Part shown: positions 46,216 to 54,941 of the stretch, piece after piece
Layout: each line of letters begins with the position of its first letter
How positions within the stretch are numbered: position 1 is the stretch's first letter
Assembly (NCBI GenBank): GCA_046328575.1
Contig: JAXLWI010000016.1
Coordinates: 1 to 64,000 of the forward strand
DNA from: JAGOBP01 sp046328575
Lineage (GTDB): Bacteria; Chloroflexota; Anaerolineae; Fen-1058
Reading direction: 5' to 3'
Length of the DNA stretch: 64,000 nt
Program-made: the position numbers and the translations under genes
Notes under the pieces: generated by a model
What the model was told of the DNA's origin: nothing
Databases searched by the model: none
The model's input: the letters and a program-made list of their open reading frames with translations, nothing else

Positions 46216-47688
46216 TCAATCGGTGAGTAACGGTTTGCCGCGGCCTTGTCGCGCAGACTCGTACAGTCGAGCATTCGCAATCGCCACCGCGATTTGATCG
46301 GCCAGCGTTTCGAGCACGCGGATATCATCGTCGTCAAAAGAATTGTAGCGCGGACTTTGAATGTCGAACACGCCAATCGTTTGCGCGCCGATCCGCAACG
46401 GCACACTCAACTCCGATCGCGTGGGGATCAATTCGGGATAGAAATTGACGTACTGTGGCTCAAGTTCCACGTTGTTGGCGCACAGCCGTTCGCCATGCGT
46501 GGCTACCCAACCCACCATGCCCTGGCCTAAAGTTACATGATGTTCGTGCGGAAATAGATCGATGAAGTTTCCGGCGATCGCCTTCATCACTAATTCGCCG
46601 CGTTCCGGATCGACGACGAACAGCGCCACGTGGTGATAGCCGAAACTTTCGTGCACCAGCTGTGCGGCCTGAGCGAGCACTTGATCCAGGCCTAAAATTC
46701 CCGCGATTTGACGGCCCACATCGTTGAGCAGCGCCAGTTGCCGCAAGCGGCGGCTCAAATCTTCTTCAACGCGTTTCCGATCGGTGATGTCACGCGCGAT
46801 GCTGAGGACCGCGGGGCCACCGGCATACTCGATGATGCGGCTGTTCAACTCGACCGGGTATTCAATCCCATCGCGCCGCACAAACACGGTTTCAAAGAAG
46901 ACCTGCTCATCCTGACGCAGGCGAGCGTTTAGCGTTGGGATCTGGCTGACCAGATTCGGGGCTACGATATCGGACGGCGTCATCAACAGCAGTTCATCGC
47001 GTGCATAGCCCAGGCTGTCGCAGGCCACGCGATTGGCTTCAAGGAAGCGGCCAGTCAAGTTGTGAATGAAGATCGCGTCACCGGCGCTGTCAAACAACGT
47101 CCGATAGTGATACTCGCTCTCTTGCAGTGCTTGCAGAATTTGCGCACTTTCCGAGAGGTCGCGCAAGATCCAGCGCCAGCCGATGACATGATTGACACTG
47201 TCCGTCAACGGGCCGACAGCGAAGTCGGCGGGAAAGGTCGCGCCTTTGTAGATGCGCAAGAGAATCTGGCCGCGGCGCGTGGCTGGCGGGCGGCTGTCCG
47301 GGGTCAGCGCACTTTGCCACTGGTTGATCTGGCTTTCCAGATCGGCGCGCGCTTCTTCAGCCACAAACATCAACAATGATTTGTCTACCAGAAAACTAGG
47401 GCGAACGCTCAACAAAGCCGCAGCTGTGCCATTAGCCTCGCTGATCACGCCCGTTAGATCGGTCAGTACGTAGGCATCGGACGCCATCTCAAACACCGCC
47501 CGATAGCGCCGTCGCTCATCTTCCAACTTGTGACGGATCGCTGCCAGTTCGGCATTCTGGCGGCGCAACTCTTCGAGTTCGGCGCGCGCCTCGTCCAGTT
47601 CGCGTTTGAGGTTGATCGCGGCAGAAGCAGACTCCGCGCGGATGCGGCGTGGTACGTCGGTGGCTTGATCGAGGATTCGGTCTGACAT
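46216..47688 (-). CDS. PAS-PAS-GAF sensor protein without output domain
   Basis: The 490-residue protein has an N-terminal coiled coil (LKRELDEARAELEELRRQNA), a first PAS domain at about 55-185 (YRAVFEMASDAYVLTDLTGV), a second PAS at about 190-310 (YRTLFDSAGDAIFIHNLTGR, with VLSIARDITDRKRVEEDLSR), and a GAF domain at about 335-480 (DQVLAQAAQLVHESFGYHHV, GQGMVGWVATHGERLC). The C-terminal end is 10 residues after the GAF helix. No histidine kinase, GGDEF, SpoIIE or DNA-binding domain is present. It must therefore signal through a partner. ATG at 47688 is chosen from its AGAGAAG site. Confidence 0.88.
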   Translation of the reverse strand: MSDRILDQATDVPRRIRAESASAAINLKRELDEARAELEELRRQNAELAAIRHKLEDERRRYRAVFEMASDAYVLTDLTGVISEANGTAAALLSVRPSFLVDKSLLMFVAEEARADLESQINQWQSALTPDSRPPATRRGQILLRIYKGATFPADFAVGPLTDSVNHVIGWRWILRDLSESAQILQALQESEYHYRTLFDSAGDAIFIHNLTGRFLEANRVACDSLGYARDELLLMTPSDIVAPNLVSQIPTLNARLRQDEQVFFETVFVRRDGIEYPVELNSRIIEYAGGPAVLSIARDITDRKRVEEDLSRRLRQLALLNDVGRQIAGILGLDQVLAQAAQLVHESFGYHHVALFVVDPERGELVMKAIAGNFIDLFPHEHHVTLGQGMVGWVATHGERLCANNVELEPQYVNFYPELIPTRSELSVPLRIGAQTIGVFDIQSPRYNSFDDDDIRVLETLADQIAVAIANARLYESARQGRGKPLLTD

Positions 47689-47750
47689 GGTCACTTCTCT
47701 AACATTAAGATACTGCAATCATAACACGCTATCAATAATCGATTGTAGTG

Positions 47751-48647
47751 TCACTTATCATCTGTTACGCGGGCCCCGGCTCGATCAACGTTCAAAATCC
47801 ACGTGCGCGATTCGATGTGATTGGCGGCGAAAGCGGCGGTCATGGCGGCGGCGATCTCGACATGCCGATCGGCCGCAAAAGCGATCAGGCTCGGTCCCGA
47901 TCCGCTGATCGCCACTGCCGATGCTCCGGCGGATTTCGCCGCGTTGAAGACATCGTCATAACCGATGATCAGGTGCTTGCGGAGCGGTTGGTGCAACCGA
48001 TCGTCCATCGCTCGTCCCAACAGATCGAGATCGCCGCGCGACAAAGCCAGCGTCACCAGCGCCACGCGCCCCGCGTTAAAGATCGCATCGGCGCGCGGGA
48101 TCTGCGTCGGCAGAATGCGGCGAGCCGTCTTCGTCGCCACGCGCAGATCGGGATTGATGACGACCACCGTCAAGTCCGGCACTTCCACGCGATCGACGAT
48201 CGGGCCGCTGTCGCTGGACGCAACGATCACCAAGCCGCCGAGCAGGGCGGGCGCAACGTTATCGGGATGACCTTCGATCTCGATGGCCAAGGATAGCAGT
48301 TCGTCGCGCGACAACGGCTGCGGGAGCAGTTGATTGGCGGCCATGAGGCCGCCCACGATCGCTGCCGAACTCGATCCAAGGCCGCCCATCAACGGGATGC
48401 GGTTGATCGACCGTAGGCACAGTCCTGCGGGTTGATACCCAGCCCGATCGAACACCCGCTGCGCAGCGCGCAGGATCAAATTGCTCGCATCGCGCGACAA
48501 CTCGGCTGCGCCTTCACCACTGATGTCGATGTTTAGACCGTGATCGATTTCAGTTAATTCGATGTCTTGATACAGCGACAACGCCATGCCCAGGCAATCA
48601 AAGCCGGGGCCGAGGTTGGCGGTGGTGGCGGGCACTAAGACTTTCAT
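47751..48647 (-). CDS. thrB: Homoserine kinase
   Basis: The 298-residue protein is a GHMP kinase: the start MKVLVPATTANLGPGFDCLG is diagnostic of ThrB, the ATP motif PLMGGLGSSSAAI lies at about 85-97, and AVAISGSGPSLIAF is the C-terminal motif. ThrB phosphorylates homoserine to give the substrate of ThrC. It lies 51 bases behind thrC on the same strand, so both belong to a threonine operon. No hom gene is adjacent. ATG is preferred over an upstream TTG. Confidence 0.95.
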   Translation of the reverse strand: MKVLVPATTANLGPGFDCLGMALSLYQDIELTEIDHGLNIDISGEGAAELSRDASNLILRAAQRVFDRAGYQPAGLCLRSINRIPLMGGLGSSSAAIVGGLMAANQLLPQPLSRDELLSLAIEIEGHPDNVAPALLGGLVIVASSDSGPIVDRVEVPDLTVVVINPDLRVATKTARRILPTQIPRADAIFNAGRVALVTLALSRGDLDLLGRAMDDRLHQPLRKHLIIGYDDVFNAAKSAGASAVAISGSGPSLIAFAADRHVEIAAAMTAAFAANHIESRTWILNVDRAGARVTDDK

Positions 48648-48698
48648 AATGGGCAATTAGCAATCAACAATGACAAAGCCGCTTCGCGACTGGATTGG

Positions 48699-49760
48699 TT
48701 ATTTGTCATTCAGTACCGCGGCCAACGCGTCCATTTCAGCCGGGATTTCCAGCGGTTTGGCCATGCGGTCGGTGATGACGGTCGGGTCTTTAAGGCCGTG
48801 CCCGGTGACGATGCAGACGATACGCTTGCCTTCGTACGCGTGCTTGTTTTGCAGCACAGCCTTGCGCAGACCGGCGATGCTGGCGGCCGAGGCCGGTTCG
48901 ACCCAGACGCCTTCGAGTTGGGCCAATAACCGTTGGGCCTCCAGAATTTCATCGTCGCTGACGGCAAGAATGCGGCCGCGTGATTCTTCCGCTGCGATCA
49001 GCGCTTCTTCACCGCGTGCCGGTCGTCCAATGCGAATCGCCGTGGCGATGGTCTCCGGGTTGTCGACGGCGTGGCCGAGCACCAGCGGAGCCGCGCCTTC
49101 GGCCTGCACGCCGAGGATGCGCGGACGACTGGTCGCTTGGCCGATCTGATGATATTGCTTGAAGCCTTTCCAGTACGCGGTGATGTTACCGGCATTGCCG
49201 ACGGGCAGGCACAGCCAATCGGGTGCGGAACCCAACGCGTCGACGATTTCAAATGACGCGGTTTTCTGGCCTTCAATGCGATACGGATTGATCGAATTGA
49301 CGAGCATGATCTTGCCCGTGGCCGAAATCTCGCGCACTAAGCGCAGCCCGTCGTCGAACGAGCCTTGAATCTGGATTACTTGCGCGCCATAGGCAATGGC
49401 GCCGGCGAGTTTGCCGACGGCGACCTTGCCCTGCGGGATCAACACGACGCATTTGAGTCCGGCGCGCGCGGCGTATGCCGCCGCCGAAGCTGCAGTGTTG
49501 CCCGTGCTCGCGCAGATCACCGATCGAGCGCCGTCAGCCACCGCTTGAGTGATCGCCGCCGTCATGCCGCGATCTTTGAACGAACCAGTCGGATTAAGAC
49601 CTTCGAACTTGGCGCGCAAATCAACGTTAACCAACGCGAGTTCCCGCGCCAGACGCGGCAGCGGGATCAGCGGCGTGTCGCCTTCCAATAAGGTGACGGG
49701 TTCGATGTTTGCCACGTCTAGTAACGGGCGATAAGCGGCGATGACGCCGGGCCAGGCCAT
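48699..49760 (-). CDS. thrC: Threonine synthase
   Basis: The 353-residue PLP enzyme has its cofactor lysine K62 in NPTGSFKDRG and the phosphate-binding SVICASTGNTAASAAAYAAR. The PLP-ring region FDDGLRLVREISA and the C-terminal GLKDPTVITD are typical of ThrC. It converts O-phosphohomoserine to threonine. GGAGGAGTT precedes the ATG. The gene is followed by thrB. Confidence 0.95.
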   Translation of the reverse strand: MAWPGVIAAYRPLLDVANIEPVTLLEGDTPLIPLPRLARELALVNVDLRAKFEGLNPTGSFKDRGMTAAITQAVADGARSVICASTGNTAASAAAYAARAGLKCVVLIPQGKVAVGKLAGAIAYGAQVIQIQGSFDDGLRLVREISATGKIMLVNSINPYRIEGQKTASFEIVDALGSAPDWLCLPVGNAGNITAYWKGFKQYHQIGQATSRPRILGVQAEGAAPLVLGHAVDNPETIATAIRIGRPARGEEALIAAEESRGRILAVSDDEILEAQRLLAQLEGVWVEPASAASIAGLRKAVLQNKHAYEGKRIVCIVTGHGLKDPTVITDRMAKPLEIPAEMDALAAVLNDK

Positions 49761-49831
49761 AACTCCTCCAATGTGCAAGGACGATAAACAACGGGGCGAT
49801 TATAACACGTGACGTGCGGCGAACGCCGAAC

Positions 49832-49871
49832 AAAAAATACTGCGCAAGACGGCGAACACGCTTTGCGCAGT
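49832..49871 (-). terminator. Terminator after the secreted-protein gene
   Basis: On the minus strand ACTGCGCAAAG and the near-complement CTTGCGCAGT form a stem of about 10 bp with a 12-base loop, followed by ATTTTTTG. It separates the secreted-protein gene from thrC. Confidence 0.85.
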
Positions 49872-49905
49872 TGGGAACGCAGCTGGAATCTGCAGCAACC
49901 TTGAG

Positions 49906-50535
49906 TTAAGGCGCGGTGTTTTGCAGCGTCGGCAGGAACACGGTAGCCGGATCGGTGCTGAAGCGCAGCGGCAAGGTCTGCGAGACGGTCAGCGGATCGT
50001 AGATGCCGGTTGGATCCCAGGCTACGTAACCTTCGGCTTTGACGCCGCTCGGCACCGTCATCTTGGCGTAAGCGCTGAACGTCGTGAAATTGATCAGCAC
50101 GTAGTTGGCCCACGATGCCGAGACAGTACTGACGGTGTCCGCGCAAATGCGAACCAACCCCAGCGGTGGCACTGCGACACTCGTGCTGATCGTCAACGAG
50201 CCGTTGATGTAGTACGTTTGCAATGGCACCGTAGCGGTGGTGGCGTTGGTGTTATATAGAAACAACACGGTCGTGCTGGTGTTTTCATCTTGCGGCGTAA
50301 AGTACACCGTGGTTCCCGTGGCGGTCGCGGCATTGACTAAGTCACTGGCGCTGGGGCGATAGGCTGTGGGGATGGTGACTGCGGGGCGCTGCGTGGGGTT
50401 GCTGTCACTGTCGGCGGCTGTGACCTGGCTGGTCGGTGAACGCTCGGCTCTGTTCTGGGCAAGGGCGGATGAAGCCAGTGTTAACATCGCAACCACAATT
50501 ATCACGATACTCAACAAAGCGAGGTGCGCTTTCAT
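49906..50535 (-). CDS. Secreted protein with signal peptide, function unknown
   Basis: The 209-residue protein has a GGGAGG site, an N-terminal signal (LALLSIVIIVVAMLTLASSA then LAQ as cleavage), a Ser/Thr/Pro-rich linker at about 28-60, and an all-beta domain at about 65-205 rich in Thr, Val and Tyr (TVYFTPQDENTSTTVLFLYN, VPLQTYYINGS, GYVAWDPTG). The tail TVFLPTLQN is a motif common at the ends of Chloroflexota surface proteins. Possible roles are in the cell surface or adhesion; nothing catalytic is seen. Confidence 0.7.
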   Translation of the reverse strand: MKAHLALLSIVIIVVAMLTLASSALAQNRAERSPTSQVTAADSDSNPTQRPAVTIPTAYRPSASDLVNAATATGTTVYFTPQDENTSTTVLFLYNTNATTATVPLQTYYINGSLTISTSVAVPPLGLVRICADTVSTVSASWANYVLINFTTFSAYAKMTVPSGVKAEGYVAWDPTGIYDPLTVSQTLPLRFSTDPATVFLPTLQNTAP

Positions 50536-50692
50536 TTTGCCTCCCTGGCAGATATGAGATTGTTCGATCAGCGCTACGTCGATCGAGAACCGATCGAACG
50601 CGCGCTCCCCCGCGAAAATTATAACATCACATTACTCGATAGAACTCACGTGCCCAGCGGTTGATCGATTGGACGTGGCTTGTGACTCAGCA

Positions 50693-50701
50693 TGTTATAA
50701 T
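50693..50701 (+). promoter_or_regulatory. Extended -10 promoter of the 121-residue gene
   Basis: TGTTATAAT is a perfect extended -10 box 26 bases before ATG. The nearest -35-like TTGGAC is 21 bases upstream, too far, so the box probably acts as an extended -10. Confidence 0.5.
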
Positions 50702-50726
50702 GCCGTATCTCTTGCTGGAGGCCATC

Positions 50727-51092
50727 ATGCAACTGCCTGATCCGCTGCCTACCAACCCCGATGAATTAGAGCAACTCTTTCAGACGTATAGCCAAGAGCC
50801 GGATGCGGATGAGGCGGAACTGCAGCGGCTAATGGATGCGCGGCTGGCTGCCTGGGGCATCGATCCGCACAATATGACGGCCGAGCAGATCTTCGGCGCG
50901 ATGAGCGAATCGATGAACAGTATGCTGATGAATCTCTATGCCGCGCAAGGGGAAGCGCCCGACGACGAGATGGCCGAACAGATGAAGGAACTTATCGGCA
51001 TGGCCGAACACCTGCGAGAGCAGATCAACGAGGCTATGCACGATGCGATGAACGACACTCAACCGGCAAGTAACAATGACAACAATGAGTAA
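50727..51092 (+). CDS. Hypothetical small acidic protein
   Basis: GGAGG precedes ATG at 50727. The 121-residue protein is acidic and methionine-rich (MTAEQIFGAMSESMNSMLMN) and entirely helical in prediction, with no hydrophobic segment long enough for a membrane helix. The last codons (SNNDNNE) are spelled by a word-like repeat CAAGTAACAATGACAACAAT, so the natural C terminus is uncertain. No family is recognised. Confidence 0.6.
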   Translation: MQLPDPLPTNPDELEQLFQTYSQEPDADEAELQRLMDARLAAWGIDPHNMTAEQIFGAMSESMNSMLMNLYAAQGEAPDDEMAEQMKELIGMAEHLREQINEAMHDAMNDTQPASNNDNNE

Positions 51093-51114
51093 CGAGTAGG
51101 CCGGCCCCAGCCTT

Positions 51115-51750
51115 TTACTTGCTACTCATTAAGATAGCCCGGACAGGCGCGCCGTCGCCGTCCTTTAGTTTCAGCGGTAAACAGATGAGATGATATTCGC
51201 CGGGTTCAATGCCCGTCAGATTGAGATTCTCGACGGCGATGACCCCGGCCTGTAGCAGCACTTGATGCGTCGGAATGGTGGCGTGATAAGGCGCGACCGA
51301 CATGTAATCCACGCCCACCAAACGTACCCCGCGCTTCACCAACCACTCCGCCCCCGATTGATCGATCGCTACGTAGTCGGTGTGAAAAGCGTAATCGCGT
51401 TGCGCCCACCACGCGGAGTTGCGCGTGCGAAAGAGCAACCGCGTTGCCCCGGCCGGAATCGGTAGTTGATCCAGCAAGGCTGCATCGATCATGTCCGCCT
51501 TACCCACATCAATGACGTGGCACGCCCCGATTAGCACTTCGAGATCTAGTTGATCGACGGTGTTGCCGCCCGGAATGAAATGCAGCGGCGCATCGAGATG
51601 CGTGCCGATGTGCGAACCAGCTTCCAGGCGCGAGAGGGTGACCACTTCGCCCGTGTTCACGTCGGAGACACGATAGAAGTTAATGGCCGGATCGCCTGGC
51701 CAGACGGGCAGTTCGTTGGAGAGGGGCAGGGTAATGTCGAAGACGGGCAT
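51115..51750 (-). CDS. Cyclase family protein (kynurenine formamidase-like)
   Basis: The 211-residue protein matches the Mn/Zn-dependent cyclase family: start DITLPLSNELPVWPGDPA, motif GSHIGTHLDAPLHFIPGG (about 45-62) with its histidine and aspartate ligands, and DYAFHTDYVAIDQSGAEWLV. Family members include KynB, which opens N-formylkynurenine, and amide hydrolases. Tryptophan-pathway neighbours are not present, so the substrate is open. The end MSSK is encoded in a repeat. The anti-sigma gene starts directly upstream; the two stop/start sites abut. Confidence 0.85.
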   Translation of the reverse strand: MPVFDITLPLSNELPVWPGDPAINFYRVSDVNTGEVVTLSRLEAGSHIGTHLDAPLHFIPGGNTVDQLDLEVLIGACHVIDVGKADMIDAALLDQLPIPAGATRLLFRTRNSAWWAQRDYAFHTDYVAIDQSGAEWLVKRGVRLVGVDYMSVAPYHATIPTHQVLLQAGVIAVENLNLTGIEPGEYHLICLPLKLKDGDGAPVRAILMSSK

Positions 51751-51996
51751 TTAGCGGTCTGCCTTCCATTGTCGGAACACGTTTAACAAATCGGCTTTCG
51801 CTTGCGGCTCGATCGATTCTTCCGACAGGTGCCCCGTCAGGTTGATCGTCGTTCGCATCTGTTCGACATACTGTGTGCAGCCTTCACACAAGCGCAGATG
51901 ATCTTCAAAGCGCATGCGAGCCGGGGGCGGCAGTGCGCCTTCCAGATATTCGGTGACAAGTTCGACTAATTCCTGGCAGGTCAGTGGTTCACTCAT
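51751..51996 (-). CDS. Zinc-finger anti-sigma factor (zf-HC2)
   Basis: The 81-residue protein has the HC2 signature: TCQELVELVTEYLEGALPPP followed by FEDHLRLCEGCTQYVEQMRT, giving the H-x3-C-x2-C zinc site. There is no membrane helix, so it is a soluble anti-sigma. It is coupled by an ATGA overlap to the ECF sigma factor gene, its likely target. Confidence 0.92.
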   Translation of the reverse strand: MSEPLTCQELVELVTEYLEGALPPPARMRFEDHLRLCEGCTQYVEQMRTTINLTGHLSEESIEPQAKADLLNVFRQWKADR

Positions 51997-52649
51997 AGTG
52001 ATGGTGACAGATAACTTTCCAGCGCGGATCGCACCTTTGACCGGGCGCGATGCAACAGCACGCGTTGATTAGTCTCGGAAATGTCCAACGCGTTACGCAC
52101 TTCGTCCGAACTCCAGCCTTCCACATCACGCAACGTAATGACTTCGCGCTGCGCAGGCGGCAGGGTGTCGATGGCCGATCGGATGTGGGCCAGTACCTCG
52201 CGTGACATCAAACGCTCTTCCGGTTGATCGTTCCACGGCTGCGGTTCGCTTAGCCAATGCCCCGGCCACTCGTCAGTTTCGGGCGCAAATCGATCGGCGT
52301 CCACCGCCGGTTCAAAGGGCTCGGCATCAGCGTCGAATACAGCCGCAAACGGTACACTCCGCGCTTCGCGCACACCGCGCGTTTTGGCCGTGTTGGTCAG
52401 GATGCGAAACAGCCACGTTTTGAATGAAGAGCGGCCTTCAAACCGATCGATGCCTTTCAAGACGCCCAACCACGTCTCCTGCGCGACTTCTTCAGCCGCG
52501 GCACGATCGGGGACGTAAAGCTGCGCCAATCGGATCAACGACGGCTGATAGCGCTCGACGAGCGCTGTGAAGGCGGCCTCATCACGACGACGCAGGGCCT
52601 CGACAAGGTCAAAGTCGGTAGAAGAATCGACTGCGGACGTAAGAGCCAT
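51993..52649 (-). CDS. ECF-type RNA polymerase sigma factor
   Basis: The 218-residue protein has region 2 at about 25-95 (ALVERYQPSLIRLAQLYVPD, AAEEVAQETWLGVL, FKTWLFRILTNTAKTRG) and region 4 at about 150-210 (IDTLPPAQREVITLRDVEGW, VRNALDISETNQRVLLHRAR). The linker is longer than usual and acidic (about 95-150). Promoter use is unknown. Three in-frame starts exist; ATG at 52649 gives the conserved length. The anti-sigma gene overlaps its end. Confidence 0.9.
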   Translation of the reverse strand: MALTSAVDSSTDFDLVEALRRRDEAAFTALVERYQPSLIRLAQLYVPDRAAAEEVAQETWLGVLKGIDRFEGRSSFKTWLFRILTNTAKTRGVREARSVPFAAVFDADAEPFEPAVDADRFAPETDEWPGHWLSEPQPWNDQPEERLMSREVLAHIRSAIDTLPPAQREVITLRDVEGWSSDEVRNALDISETNQRVLLHRARSKVRSALESYLSPSL

Positions 52650-52851
52650 AGGATCTGGGGAGAGCATACAATATCGGCGCAGGCTTGTCAACAGAGCGGT
52701 AACAAATCTGGCGCTGAAACTCGTTCGTATTACTCAACACCACCGTGCTTCCAGGGTCAAATTTCATTCTGGATCGATTCTCACTGTAACGCCCTGGCGG
52801 CTCGATCAGACTATCTACGTGAGTGTCTAACCTTCAATTTCAGAGGAAGCT

Positions 52852-54036
52852 ATGTCTCATACCAATCTTACCGTGTACGGCGCGACCTGGTGCAGCGATT
52901 GCAAGCGTGCTAAAAAGTTTTTGGGAGAACAGCGGGTTCACTACGAGTGGGTGGATGTGGAACAGGATGCCGATGGTTTGGCGCTGGTCGAGCGGCTGAA
53001 TAACGGCAAGCGCATCATCCCCACGATTGTCTTTCACGACGACGACAGTTTTCTCACCGAACCCAGCAACGCCGAACTGGCGCGGAAACTCGGCTTGCAG
53101 ACCCAGGCCCGCATGGGCTACTACGACCTGATCTGCATCGGCGGCGGGCCGGCCAGTTTGACGGCCGCTTTGTACGCGGCGCGCGAAGGCCTGGATGTGC
53201 TGGTGATCGAGAAGAGCGGCCTCGGCGGACAGGCGGGTGTTACCGAGCGGCTCGATAATTTCCCTGGTTTTCCCGACGGAATCGGTGGCGGCGACTTTGC
53301 CGATCGTTTGACCACGCAGGCCCGGCGCTTTGGTGTCGAACTGCTGCAGGCGCAGGAAGTGACCAGCTTGCGCGAGGAAGAAGAGTCGAAGTACGTGACA
53401 ACGGGCGACGGTCACGTCTACGGTGCGCGCGCCGTGTTGATTGCGACCGGCTCGACGTATCGCCGCTTGGGCGTACCCGGCGAAGATGATCTCATCGGCG
53501 CGGGCGTGCATTTCTGCGCAACGTGTGATGGGCCGTTTTACAAAGGTCAGCCTGTGGCCGTCATCGGCGGCGGCAACAGCGCGGGTGAAGAAAGCTTGTT
53601 TCTAACGCGCTTCGCTTCTAAAGTAACACTGCTGGTGCGCGGCGCGGAGATGACGGCCAGCAAGATCGTCGTCGATAAGGTGACGAACAACGATCGGATT
53701 GCGGTGCGTTATAACACTGAAGTGACGAAACTATTAGGCGAGGCGCACTTGACGGGCTTGACGGTGCGCGATCGAGTATCGGGTGCGACCGAGGACATTC
53801 ATCCGCAGGGCGCGTTTGTCTTCATCGGCTTGTCGCCAAACACCGGCTGGCTGCCGCCCGAAATTCAACGTGACGCGACGGGCTTTATCGTCACCAAACC
53901 GAACCTGGAGACATCCATCTCCGGCGTGTTTGCGGCGGGTGACTGCCGCCTGGGCAGCACCAAACAAGCTGCCAGCGCGGCGGGCGAGGGGGCCACGGCC
54001 GCGCTGATGATTCGTGAATACTTAAAGACTATCTGA
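52852..54036 (+). CDS. Glutaredoxin-thioredoxin reductase fusion
   Basis: The 394-residue protein fuses two parts. Residues 1-85 are a glutaredoxin/mycoredoxin-like domain with the active site C14-x2-C17 (TWCSDCKRAKKFL) and cis-proline in KRIIPTIVF. Residues 88-394 are a complete low-molecular-weight thioredoxin reductase: FAD motif ICIGGGPASLTAAL, active site C222-A-T-C225 (FCATCDGPF), NADPH motif VIGGGNSAGEESL and GVFAAGDCR. The reductase can pass electrons to the attached redoxin within one chain. AGAGGAAGC precedes ATG. Unlike most TrxR genes no separate trxA is adjacent. Confidence 0.9.
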   Translation: MSHTNLTVYGATWCSDCKRAKKFLGEQRVHYEWVDVEQDADGLALVERLNNGKRIIPTIVFHDDDSFLTEPSNAELARKLGLQTQARMGYYDLICIGGGPASLTAALYAAREGLDVLVIEKSGLGGQAGVTERLDNFPGFPDGIGGGDFADRLTTQARRFGVELLQAQEVTSLREEEESKYVTTGDGHVYGARAVLIATGSTYRRLGVPGEDDLIGAGVHFCATCDGPFYKGQPVAVIGGGNSAGEESLFLTRFASKVTLLVRGAEMTASKIVVDKVTNNDRIAVRYNTEVTKLLGEAHLTGLTVRDRVSGATEDIHPQGAFVFIGLSPNTGWLPPEIQRDATGFIVTKPNLETSISGVFAAGDCRLGSTKQAASAAGEGATAALMIREYLKTI

Positions 54037-54088
54037 CGAGTGATGAGTGACGAGCGAACAGCCGCTTTAACTCTTCACTCATCACTTT

Positions 54089-54352
54089 TTACTTCTTCGC
54101 TTTCAGCGATTCCACCAGCGCCACATACTCTTGCATGGCGGCGTCTTTCGTTTTGCTCTTCAACTTTGCCCACGCATCGTATTTCAACTTGCCTTCCATG
54201 TCGAAGCCCGTCGGCCGGTTGCCAGTGACGTCGCCGGACGTGGCTTGCTTGTACAGCGCGTACAGTTTGAGCAGCGTGTTATTGTCGGGTTTCTTGGGTA
54301 ATTGCTTGGCGGCGGCGGCGGCTTGCTCGAAAGTTGCTTTCAAATCGGCCAT
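54089..54352 (-). CDS. Acyl-CoA-binding protein (ACBP)
   Basis: The 87-residue protein has the four-helix ACBP fold with its hallmark residues: FEQAAAAAKQLPKKPDNNTL, LKLYALYKQATSGDVTGNRP, YDAWAKLKSKTKDAAMQEYV. It binds long-chain acyl-CoA in the cytoplasm. ACBP is common in eukaryotes and sporadic in bacteria. GGAGGAG is an excellent ribosome site. It sits at the edge of a run of lipid genes, which fits its role. Confidence 0.93.
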   Translation of the reverse strand: MADLKATFEQAAAAAKQLPKKPDNNTLLKLYALYKQATSGDVTGNRPTGFDMEGKLKYDAWAKLKSKTKDAAMQEYVALVESLKAKK

Positions 54353-54419
54353 GCGAACTCCTCCGTAGCAAATGGGGTTGCCTCGATTTTAGTAGCGAAC
54401 GCCGCCGCGGTCAATCGAC

Positions 54420-54448
54420 TTGATTCAACGGGCAGGCCGATATACAAT
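54420..54448 (+). promoter_or_regulatory. Promoter of the SCP-2/alcohol dehydrogenase genes
   Basis: TTGATT (54420) and TACAAT (54443) have an ideal 17-base spacer. It lies 66 bases before the SCP-2 start. Confidence 0.7.
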
Positions 54449-54514
54449 GCATCTGTCTGTGCGACCCCGTGTGCTCAACATCCGATCAGCTAACCGCACC
54501 TTTAGGAGAACACC

Positions 54515-54925
54515 ATGCCGATCAAATTTGCGACCGACGAGTGGATCAAAGCCCTGATGGGCGAACTCAACAAAAGTGAGAACTATCGCGATGCCGCCAA
54601 GAGTTGGGAAGGTGACTTCTATTTCGTTATCACCGACATCCCCGGCGGCGGCGGGCCGGTGCATCTCTACACTGATCTATGGCATGGCGAATGCCGCGAC
54701 GCTTACCTCGTCGCTGATCCTGCCGCGAAGAAACCGGAGTTCGTGTTGGAAGCCGGTTTCCCGGCGTGGCGGAAAGTGCTGGATAAGCAGCTCGATCCCA
54801 TCAAGGGCATGATTACGCAGCAGTTGAAGTTGAAGGGCAACATGCTCAAGGTGATGAAGGCGCCTAAAGCGGCCACCGAACTTGTCCACTGCGCCACGCT
54901 GATCGACACGGCCTGGCCGGAATAA
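54515..54925 (+). CDS. SCP-2 sterol-transfer family protein (copy 1)
   Basis: The 136-residue protein has AGGAG before ATG. It fits the SCP-2 fold of a lipid-binding pocket: opening helix TDEWIKALMGELNKSENYRD, strands FYFVITDIPGGG and VHLYTDLWHG, a helix with PAWRKVLDKQLDPIKGMITQ, and LKLKGNMLKVMKA, the conserved final strand and helix. It may carry fatty acyl chains or sterol-like lipids. The iron alcohol dehydrogenase starts 16 bases after it. Confidence 0.82.
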   Translation: MPIKFATDEWIKALMGELNKSENYRDAAKSWEGDFYFVITDIPGGGGPVHLYTDLWHGECRDAYLVADPAAKKPEFVLEAGFPAWRKVLDKQLDPIKGMITQQLKLKGNMLKVMKAPKAATELVHCATLIDTAWPE

Positions 54926-54941
54926 ATTCCGCGCCAGCCCC

